From Flaccisagitta enflata (Eukaryota > Chaetognatha > Sagittoidea > Aphragmophora): 64,000 bases of DNA. Of this stretch, positions 12,421-24,250 are shown one piece after another. Numbering within the stretch: position 1 is the first letter of the stretch; the number at the start of each line of letters is the position of its first letter. The stretch covers positions 20,708,001 through 20,772,000 of the forward strand of contig OZ231128.1 of NCBI GenBank assembly GCA_965153355.1, written 5' to 3'. The translations under genes and the position numbers were made by a program. The notes under the pieces are model-generated. The model had not been told where the DNA came from and ran no database searches. It saw only the letters and a list, made by a program, of their open reading frames with translations.

Positions 12421-13208
12421 CTAAAAAGGCCTACAACTTGTTTGGCTATTTTCAATGGTGGCCCTGGACGTATCTTGGATATGAGCTTGACGAGATTCAA
12501 AACTTGGTTATTTTTTGACCAGCCCAATATATGCAACACTGGTTCCATAGTGCTGTACCGACTGTACGCAATATAATCGGAACTCAGTTGATAACTTCAG
12601 TTGAAATTTTATGAGTGTTGACTGGTAAGTCATCTTTGCAGCTATCTATAGAGCCAGCTAATGTCATCCACTTTCATCACAAAGTCAACGCTGTCATGGT
12701 TTAGCAACTTGAACTCGAATGAGAAATGCAACTACCAGTCAGTTGCTCAAGAAAATGACATGAAATAGAGGACAACATTCGAAACAAGTTTTACCATGTA
12801 AATACATAAGTATGAAATATCACATTGTAAAAGCAATGGAATCACAAAGAGATCACCCGTCGTTATTTGCACCCAGGGTACCCCTACGTCCCAGTTGATT
12901 ATTATTCATCGCGTTCAAAAAAAAAATACCCTAAAAATATGAACAGAATGACTGGAAAATCTATCAAAAGGGAGCAACTACAAAAATTGGAGAAATTATC
13001 GTATGGGAGCGCGAGACCATAAATATTAAATAACCGTGATCATTGACCAAGCCCAGCCATTGAATGAGCAGTGAGCAGCCCAAACGAATGAACCCCTTGT
13101 GTTAAAATATGGAGCAAGAGGGCATGCAGAACCAGACGTGTCATGCGTTCTACCTAGGTATCCACTGCTCACTGCCATCACCCCCATTAGTCGATTCGGT
13201 GACAGCTA

Positions 13209-13764
13209 CAGTAGATCTCGTCTAGACTTGAGATAACGGGGGCAAGCCTTGTGGAAAGACAAATAAAGGCAGGGGAGTGATATTTGGATCATAGACTAAT
13301 TAGAGGATGCTTAATTCCCCATGATAGCTGGTTGCCATGGAAACACATTTCCATGTATTCTCGCTAAATATTTTGAGAGATTTTATCAGGGAACATTGCT
13401 TAAAATCAAATTTGCTACAACTTTCCCCCAGTATGTTCTGTAAGAATATCGCTCGTTTGGCCGTTGCTAGGGAGCGTATCCATGTGTGACTGCCCCTAGC
13501 AACCGCTAAACGAGCGACATTCTTACAGAACATACTGTGGGAAAGTTGAAGCAAATTTAATTCTAAAAAATGTTCTCTTAAAAAAATTCTCAAAATATTG
13601 ATATTTTAGCAAAAAAACATAGAAATGCGTTTCTATAGCAACCAGCTATCATGGGCAATAAACCTTCCCTTTATTAGTCTATGTTTCAAATATCACTCCC
13701 CTGGCTGCATTTGTGTTGCCACAATGCTTGCCCCCGTTATCTCAAGTCTAGACGAGATCTACTG
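13209..13764. mobile_element. TA-flanked palindromic MITE, CAGTAGATCTCGTCTAGAC termini
   Basis: The 40-bp terminal inverted repeats begin CAGTAGATCTCGTCTAGAC and read GATAACGGGGGCAAGC inward, with TA on both sides. The interior is also self-complementary (GTAAGAATATCGCTCGTTTG ... CGAGCGACATTCTTAC), so the whole 556 bp can fold. Confidence 0.85.
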
Positions 13765-14029
13765 TACGTAATACGTAACCCATGTGTCACTACATTCAGT
13801 AAATAGGTTGAATAAATGGCAGCAAGAGTTGATGCTCCGTCAAAACAAGGACGAGGGTTGGCAAAATCGGTCCTTCGTGCTTTCTACCTAGTAACTAACG
13901 GAGTCAATGACTATCACTGTCACCCTCATTTTTTCCATATTTTGGCACATACGATCAATCGAGTTATTTCTTTTCATTAGAACCAACCAAATGATTAGGG
14001 GGAAGTAAAGGGGGAACCCGTCGTGGCCA

Positions 14030-17000
14030 TCAAATTTTGAAATTGCGGGTAAAATCGTATTCGATGGTGGGGATAACGGCTTGCACGAATTTGAGGAAGA
14101 TAAGGAGATAAACGTGGACACCGATCTCGTTGCCACCTTCCGCGCAAAGCTCGATCAACTTCTTCATCACGTCCGCGTGCCTGGGAAAAAAACAAGGGAA
14201 TGAATCAATGATTCAATGAATGATTTAATGAATGAATGAATGAATGAATGAATGAATGATTGAATGAATGAATGAATGAATGAATGAATGAATGAATGAA
14301 TGAATGAATGAATGAATGAATGAATGAATGAATGAATGAATTACTAAATGTATGTTACTTTTACTGGGCTAGAACCACTCTTCTGTTGAAAAAATAAATG
14401 ATTTTTATGAATGCGTTACCGACAGACAGACGGACACAGCCTATTATAGAGATGCGAGGGCGCATCTGAAAATTATAGGGCAATCTTAACTCGTCCCCGC
14501 CTTCCATTCGAGGATGGTTCAACGTTTTCACCACGTCAGCGTAGGTGTTTAGGAAACTAAAGAGCAATTGCAACATGGGCTGAAAAAGTGGGCAACAATT
14601 TCATTGTCGCTTTCTATGCATGATTGTATTTCATCAAGCCAGCGCAGCCTGTCTGCCTGCTCGCCCAAGAAAAAACCAAGGAGCAATTAAATGCATCATT
14701 AGCTAGAAAAGGACACCCATTTGGTTTCCACCTCCCGTGCAAAGCTCGACACACAATTTCTTTTCTATGTTAGCAGGAAAGCCAAAGATCAACCAATAAG
14801 TACGTGGCCGAAAAACAGAAAGATCATACGACTGTTGTTTCTTCTTCCCTAGCCTTTAATTCTTTTCCCCATCTCCATACCCTATGATTTTATTCTACTC
14901 CACACCCCCACCAGGAAGACTCAGCTTTATACACGACTTATTTTTATGTCTATTCATTCTTCCCGCTTTGTAGCACACTACAAGGAAGAAAGAGTGGCAC
15001 TCGTGCGTAAAAGCGCTTAGGCTCGTATACCCTGTGGACAAAGCTAAACACGAGAAAAAAAAAAGATAAGGTCGCTATCAACTCCCTGCTAATGGATTTA
15101 TCGGTTTTCACAAATACGATATCCCAACATCTATTACCTAGTTCCTTATGTCATTTCATAAAGATATGAATTAGTACAAGTAAGCAAAGCTTACATGTGC
15201 GAACAAGAACTGAAAGAAATTCCGCACGAACCGCGACTGCTGAGTTGGTCCGTCGGTCTGTCAGTCAGTCAGTTATTTTTTCAAAATCAGAACAAGTTTT
15301 TTTCTTTGCTTTACTGCCCCTGCCCAACCGTCCAGGTATGGCGGGTTGTGTATTCGGCCTAGTTTCTTCCTTTACAGCGCATGCCGCGGGCTATTGACCT
15401 TCTATACTGATTATGCAATTATGATGGCCTCACCAAATTTTGTTTTGCTTGAAGCATACTTCATATGCACATACCTAAACCAATACGCGCTGTATAAGTA
15501 GTGATCAGGCAAGCGAGTGCCTTCATCCGAGCTAGATCACTGAGCACGGATTAAAACAATGGAATCCTTGAAATTTTAAATAGGCTGCCACCAACACACA
15601 GTCCATCAAATCCCACCCTGATGGGAAAAAAACACCTAACGCCACTTTATCCCACTCAACCCACCTACACAGTCCATCAAATCCCACCCTGATGGGAAAA
15701 AAACACCTAACGCCACTTTATCCCACTCAACCCACCTACACAGTCCATCAAATCCCACCCTGATGGGAAAAAAACACTTTATCACCACTCCTCACCCCAC
15801 ACAGTCCATCAAATCCCACCCTGATGGGAAAACACCTAACGCCACTTTATCCCACTCAACCCACCTACACAGTCCATCAAATCCCACCCTGATGGGAAAA
15901 AAACACCTAACGCCACTTTATCCCACTCAACCCACCTACACAGTCCATCAAATCCCACCCTGATGGGAAAAAAACACCTAACGCCACTTTATCCCACTCA
16001 ACCCACCTACACAGTCCATCAAATCCCACCCTGATGGGAAAAAAACACCTAACGCCACTTTATCCCACTCAACCCACCTACACAGTCCATCAAATCCCAC
16101 CCTGATGGGAAAAAAACACCTAACGCCACTTTATCCCACTCAACCCACCTACACAGTCCATCAAATCCCACCCTGATGGGAAAAAAACACCTAACGCCAC
16201 TTTATCCCACTCAACCCACCTACACAGTCCATCAAATCCCACCCTGATGGGAAAAAAACACCTAACGCCACTTTATCCCACTCAACCCACCTACACAGTC
16301 CATCAAATCCCACCCTGATGGAAAAAAACACCTAACGCCACTTTATCCCACTCAACCCACCTACACAGTCCATCAAATCCCACCCTGATGGGAAAAAAAC
16401 ACCTAACGCCACTTTATCCCACTCCACACACCTACACAGTCCATCAAATCCCACCCTGATGGGAAAAAAACACCTAACGCCACTTTATCCCACTCCACCC
16501 ACCTACACAGTCCATCAAATCCCACCCTGATGGGAAAAAAACACCTAACGCCACTTTATCCCACTCAACCCACCTACACAGTCCATCAAATCCCACCCTG
16601 ATGGGAAAAAAACACCTAACGCCACTTTATCCCACTCAACCCACCTACACAGTCCATCAAATCCCACCCTGATGGGAAAAAAACACCTAACGCCACTTTA
16701 TCCCACTCAACCCACCTACACAGTCCATCAAATCCCACCCTGATGGGAAAAAAACACCTAAAGCCACTTTATCCCACTCAACCCACCTACACAGTCCATC
16801 AAATCCCACCCTGATGGGAAAAAAACACCTAACGCCACTTTATCCCACTCAACCCACCTACACAGTCCATCAAATCCCACCCTGATGGGAAAAAAACACC
16901 TAACGCCACTTTATCCCACTCAACCCACCTACACAGTCCATCAAATCCCACCCTGATGGGAAAAAAACACCTAACGCCACTTTATCCCACTCAACCCACC

Positions 17001-20000
17001 TACACAGTCCATCAAGTCTGCCTTAGCTTACTCCTAGCCCCCTCCCCTCCCACCTCCAAATTCTGTTTTTTTCATACATTCTCAATCCCAAACCTAATCG
17101 GTTACCTCCTATTTCATCAACAAAAAATTGAAACCTATTTTAAAAAAGGTCTTAGTGCACTTTGTTGTCAATGACCTTTTTTCATTTTTTCTCTAATATT
17201 TATGTCATTGATATAGGGCACTATCTTATCATGAGGTCAAAAAAAATTTGTTGCCAAAAGGAGTGTCTGCAATATGCAACCAGCAGTAGGTGCAAAAAAA
17301 GTCTCAGGACTCATACACAATAGCTATTCAGAATTCGTTGAGTTTCCTCTGTGTCAAGGAAAACGCTGATAGAAAGGAAACCATTAGGACAACACTGGAA
17401 ATATTTAGGTAAACTTTTGGTCAATTTAAAGACAACCCCTAAAACACTTGGACAACTTTAGGACAACTCTAGGACAACTTATGGACAACTCATGGACAAC
17501 TTTAGGACAACTTCAGGACAACTTTAGGACAACTACAGGATTTCTTTAGGACAAGTCTAAGAAACTCTTGCACAACTCTAGGACAACTCTAGGACAACTC
17601 TAGGACAACTCTAAAACAACTCTAAAACAACTCTAAAACAACTCTAGAACAACTCTAGAACAACTCAAGGGCAACTCTAGGACAACACTAGGACAACTCT
17701 AAGACCACTCCAAGACCACTCCAAGACAACTCTAAAACAACTCTAAGACAACTCTAAGACAACTCTAAGACAACTCTAAGACAACTCTAAGACAACTCTA
17801 AGACAACTCTAGGACAACTCTAAGACAACTCTAAGACAACTCTAGGACAACTCAAGGACAACCCAAGGACAATTCAAGGACAACTCAAGGACAACTCGAG
17901 GACAACTCAAGGACAACTCAAGGACAACTCAAGGACAATTCAAGGAAAACTTATGTTCAACTTATGTTCCACTCATGAACAACTCAAAGACAACTCAAAG
18001 ACAACTCAAAGACAATTCAAAGACAACTTGAAGACAACTTGAAGACAACTCAGACAACTCTGTCAATTCTTGGACAATGCTGGGAGATCTCAAGGACAAT
18101 GCTGGGAGATCTCAAGGACAATCCTAGGACAATTGGGATATTTCTAGGACATCAATAAAGTAACTTCAGGATAATCTAAGACACCTTTGAACATCTCCAG
18201 GACAACTTGGACAACTCTTTGATAACTTCAGGACAACTCTAGGACAGTTAGGACAACATTATGACAGTTAGGACAATATTAGGACAAGTCTAGGACAAAT
18301 CTAGGACAACTCTAAGACAACTCCAAGACAACTTTAAGACAACTTTAAGAAAACTCTAAGATAACTCTAAAACAATTTTAGATAACTCTAAAACAATTTC
18401 AAGATAACTCTCAACTTTATGAAAACCAAAGGGTCCATTTTCATAGAAGGGGAAAGAAAGAGCGCGATATTGCATTTGAGTTACCAAGAGTACTTGCTTT
18501 GACTTCAAACAAGGCCGGATACACGGCTACCCTAGTCGCGTGCGGGTGGGCAGGAGCAGTGCTGGAGAAGGTCACTAGGGCATCTGGGCAGGAGCCGTAT
18601 GCTCAAAAAGCTCAGAAACGCCGAAAAAGTAAAAAGGGGACGGACCAACTGACCAACCGACCGACCGACGGACCGACATAGCGGGGTGTAGAGTCGCGTA
18701 GCACGCGACTAAAGAGGTCACTGGATGATAATACTAAGTTTTTTTGCAAAGTAGAACTTGAAAACAAGATGAAAATAACAATTATCTTTAGGCTAATTTG
18801 TATAATTGGGTAAATAGAAAATCTCTTCGTTCTCAGCTCAAACAAAAAAGCGCAATCGCGCGCATTACGCACAGCTCCGTGCGCCGATTACGGAGGATTC
18901 CAATCCACCGAAAACACGCAAATCGTCGGATCCTAGAAGATCCATCAACATTTATGATTCTTTTTATTTCTTTGTATTTTTAAACTATGTTTTTGTAATA
19001 TTATTAAAGTTAACATAATTTCGAATGGATTTTTTCTTCAGATATAATCCATAAGGGGTTAGTAGAAGTGAAAAATGATGCAAAAGTCCTGTGTTAAAAA
19101 AAGTCGCATTTTTATTTTTTTCCCATCATGGCTGATTGTGCAACAGGGCTAACCAAACTCAGAGCCGTCCACTCCTTCCCCTCGCCCCGGCCAGCCGTCT
19201 GCATGAATGAAAAAAGAGATGCGACGCAAACGGGAAACGTGCGCCTCATAGTCTCATGTTCGCCTCATAGTCTCACCTGCACGGGTGAACGGAGGCGAGC
19301 GGCGGGCCGGGCAAATGTGGATGAGCTTCCATGGTAACCGTCTTTTTAGCGTGGTCTTGACTCACGTCTTCGTACAAAAGATCGACGCTTAAAGGTTGCC
19401 GCGCTTCGTTGTAACCAAACAACCATAAACGAGGCGTCTGTTATTGGAAGAAACGGTGATGTTATTAATAATTAAAGGAGATAAAGTATCATTATGAAGT
19501 ATCATTAAAAACTAAAAAAGTATCATTATTCATAAGTAATTAAAAATCTGAATTCGTATATTTAACACCTATAGGTTTTACAAATCAATTTTTTTTAAAA
19601 TAAGCCAATCAGAGTTCTTAACTACAACTGAATCTCGCCAGAGTGAAAGGAAATCCGTCTGTAATGGATATGAAATATTCATCCCTTCATGTCACTTTTT
19701 TTTTCTTTTTGAAAACTGGAACGAAGCGAATTTTACGCGGCTGCCCCAAAAAAAACAATATCGACGAGAACATATATCGATTCTCGATAGCAACAAAAGC
19801 GGATTTTAAGTCTAAAATTTCACTCTTTTTGAAAAATGTGGAACAATGTCTTGTTTGTCTTGATACTTATTTCTAGAACTTATCGATTATCGGAGTGCAC
19901 ATACTTGGTAATATTTGTCGTAAGTGATGTTGAGGTCGTAAGTTCTTGTCTGCAAAATTTCGCTTCCGCCTTCTGAAGCGGAATCGGTTCTTGCGGAACC

Positions 20001-23000
20001 CGCCGATGACTTTTTCGTGGGTTCTTTTAATCGCGACAAATCTAATGCAGCCGAATCCTGACATCAAATGTTTAATTTTTTCTTCAGACACAATCGACAA
20101 TGGACCGAAAAGTAAGTCAAAAGTTTTTACTAGACAAGGTCGTGACATTGACAACATAAATACCTAGATCGATCAATGTTCATCAACTACAAGGCTTCAC
20201 GTTTTCATGTTTCGCAGCTGTCCTAAAAGACACATCCACGATCTCAATCTACTACTATACCAATTTAAACATTCGGTAAAGAGAAAAATACCCGGGTAGA
20301 CAGCTAGATCTAGAAGAGATATTTAGTCGCGTGTTACGCGACTCTACACCCCGCTTTGTCGGTCCGTCCGTCCGTCGGTCCGTCACACTTTACTTTTTTG
20401 GGGTTTTGGCGGTCTGTGGCCTCACTGCTCCTAGCCAAATGATATATTGACCTCAATTAAGGCTCCCGCCCACCCGCACGCGACTGGGGTAGCCGTGTAT
20501 CCGGCCTTGTTTTTTAGATGCGTCCGTCAGGAACGCATCTCTATAAGAGGGTCTGTCCGTCCGTCGGTCCGTCCGTCGGTCCGTCCGTCCGTCCGTCCCG
20601 CCAGTGCAAAAACCGCGTTTCTCGGCTGTTTTTGCCTACGGTGAGATCCTAATCTGCAACAAATGATCAACCAACATGTTTTGAGAGTATTTTCACCCGT
20701 CTGTTCGTCCATCTGTCTCTCCATACATATGACACATGATCAATACATTGCAATACACCCTGAGACACAGCCCGGACGCATCGTTGCCCGGTCGGGCTTG
20801 TTTAATCATAACGAGTAGCATGGAATACCTCATTTTCCAACATGTTCAACATTTCCTCCATATCGCCAGCTTCATCATCATCGTCGTCGTCATCTTCGTC
20901 GTCGTCGTCGTCATCGTCCTCATCCTCGCCAAATTTCACTGTTGAACTGGAAACGGGAAGCGAAAATTGCAAGTGGCAAAAATTGCAAATATTGCAAAAG
21001 TTAAAAAAAATCTACGATCTGTCACTACGCGCAATAAAGCGTAGGAGTTGAAAAGCTTCGTACATGTATTAAACCGTGCCACCTGGATACAAGTTACGTA
21101 AAAATTATGTTGGACGGTCGATCGGTCGGACGGTCAGTCAGATGGTAAATGGTGTTTTAATTCAAAATGTGATCGATTGATTGAGTCAAGTCTTTATTTC
21201 GATCGATGAGAACCAGGCCGGATACATGAAAGGACAGTCGCGGTCGGTTGGGCAGGGGCAGTACTGCAAAAACCGCTCATCATTCACAAATGTGACGAAC
21301 CGACCTACCGACCGACCGACACGGCAAGGTGTAGTCGCGTGTCTGCGACTAAAAATGCAAGCTTGAGAACGATCCGACTGGATGTAGTGCATGTCAAAAC
21401 GATGACCGCCCCTTTAGACAACAGATGCACAAGGACGTTCCAGATTGACTATTAAGTGCCCCTGACGATGTGATCTACGGTCCGTTGAATTATCTTATGA
21501 GAAAGGGGCTGATCTTAAAATAGACCTTGTCGCGGATGACGATCCACGTTGATCGGATCCGCCACCGGCACCGCCGCCATCGTCTTTGATCTGCATCTGG
21601 GCCATTTCCGTAGTGGGCTCCTCCACTTCGGAACCAGCAAAGTGATGCGTGTCCACCCAACCGCCGTCGTCGTCACCTTCCTCGATCACCTGCAAGCAAC
21701 GAAAATTAGATGACATGATTTGGTGGTGATTAAGGGGGATGACGGGTACCTTTTTTTGTGATGGTGAGATTTGGGGCAGTGTGTAGGTGATTTGGTGGTG
21801 ATAAGGGGGTGACGGGTACTTATTTTTTGTGGTGGTGGGATTTGGGGCAGTGTGGGAAACAATGTACATATGATAATGGAAATCTAGCTTTTCGCCGTCG
21901 ATTACTCCGAGGCCCTGAAAACGTTTTTGACGTTCATGATCGTACATAATCAAAACTTCCATAGCTCAACGTATAATTTGGGCGCAGAAACCGTGTTACA
22001 CACTACACAAACCTTCTCTTGGTGTTCGTTGACTTCGCCGGCAATCTGAGCGCATCTTTTGTAGCAAGGAACATTACGAGTGACTAGAAATTGTTTGTCT
22101 GCTGGCAAGTACGGCTTGGATTTCGTCGGGTCGCCTGCCAGGGAGGAGAAATGGTTCAAGAATAGACAAACATGCATGGGAATTTCTCTTACCCTAAACC
22201 TCCTAGTTTTTTCCCGTCCGGTTGAAGAATCTGACTTCCATCCAATTTTGCCGTTTTTCAGCAAAAAAACAAGCTTACAAGATATCACGCAATGCACTAC
22301 AATTCCCCGCAGGATCTATCATTCAATACTCTCATCCACAATCAAAATGAACAGCTGTACCTCATTGTCTATGACGCGGAGCAAGAAAAGCCAGTCAGAT
22401 TCCAGTCATATGGGTCAAAAAATGAATTATTGATTTGATGCAAATCAATTGTTGATTATTATTAGACATTGCATACTGATCACATTGCAAATAAAATTAA
22501 TGCAAAATATTGATTTTTTAGCTAAATATTACCAAAAAAACTAATAAATTTTCAAAATATAGTCAGTTGGGGGAAATTAACAGATCTTTTTAAAAACATG
22601 TAACCATTTCAACAATTTTTATAAATGCATGAATACAATATCATATTTGATTGATTTCGTATGAATTCATTCACTCTATCATTCATAAATTCATTCATTT
22701 TTGCTTATTTTCAAAGTTTTTTTTATCTCAATTAAGAAAAAAATTGTTTTTCTTCTCCCTATAGTATAAAAGCGATAGAATATTTTTTCATTCATTCATT
22801 TGTCCATTTTACATTTACTTAATTTTTTTCTATTCATTCATCTATGAATCAATTATTCAATGTAATCTATCATTAATTCTTCCATCGTGACAAAATTTTC
22901 CATACTTACGTCAAACATATCTGGTATTAGATTCAATGATCCATTTTCTTTGTTTGTCATCATCTTTCATTCCTCTTTTCATTTATTTATTCACTCATTC

Positions 23001-24156
23001 ATTCAAACATTCATTCATTCAGTCATTCATTTTTAGATGCGTCCTCGCATCTCTATAAGAGGGTATGTCCCTAACTAACTCCCCATGTAGGTCACAAGAA
23101 ATTTCAAAACGCGATTTCTTAGGTTTTTTCTTCATTTCTCTTCATGTCTCTTCATGTCTCATAAATTTCTTATATCTCTTATGTCTCTTTTGTCTCTTTT
23201 GTCTCTTTTGTCTCTTTTGTCTCTTTTGTCTCTTTTGTCTCTTTTGTCTCTATTGTCTCTTTTGTCTTCTATATGTCTTCTATGTGTCTTATGTCTCTTT
23301 TTTCTTTTATGTCTCTTATGTCTCTCGTCTCTATGTCTCTCCATGTCTTTTCATGTCTCTCTATGTCTCTCCAAGACCCTTCGTGTCTCTTTGTGAGGAC
23401 GAGGCGAGGGGAGGCGGGGGGGGGGATGGGGGAGTGGGGAGGCGTGGGGGGAGGGGGGAGTGGGGAGGCTTGGGGGGAGGCGGAGGGTGGGTGGGAAGGC
23501 GTGGGGGGTGGGCAGGCGTGGGGCGGAGGTGGGGTGGAGAGGTGGGGTGGGGAGGCGGGGGGAGGGCTGGGAGGGGGGGGGGCGCGGGGGGAGGGCTGGG
23601 AGGGGGGGGCGCGGGGGGGAGGGGAGGGGGGGGTGATGAAGAAATCAGTTTATATTTTTCTCTTTATCTCAGTATCTTTATATCTTCATACATTTATATC
23701 TTAATATCTTTATATCTTTAAATTTGTATCTTGATATCTTACATCTAAAGAGGACGCATCTATTGGACATCTCTTGGCCTTGTTTAATTGATATCTACAA
23801 ACATGTTTGGATATATTCATTCATATTCATTCAGAGATTGGTTTATCGAAAGTTTTGAAAAATCTACTCATAACTGATTATTTATTCTTCTAAATTAGCG
23901 TCAATTTATACATCCGTAGCTTTTAAAAGCAGGTGGGTAAATTATTGAGTCGGGATTTGTTCCTTTTTTTCCAAAAGCGAGTTTTTAGCCACTTCAAATC
24001 CCTGGGGATCGGAGTCATCACACACAAAACAAATGAACAGTTCTGAAAACGATCTCTTTCTTGTGTTTGACAGCAGAATGATTTTGAAGATGAGAAGGAA
24101 CTTGCCATTACTGTTTATCCCACCCCCCCCCCCCAACAAGGTGCAATCATTAGCAC

Positions 24157-24250
<94 letters not shown>

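Noticed and set aside
15597-17012. CRISPR-like regular repeat array
   Set aside because: Units are contiguous 71-mers with no unique spacers, within an intron of a eukaryotic gene.
23065-23721. 218-codon frame with Cys/Leu repeats then Gly-rich tail
   Set aside because: It is encoded by the GTCTCTTTT and G-rich arrays of the HTE-2 element, not by a protein-coding gene.
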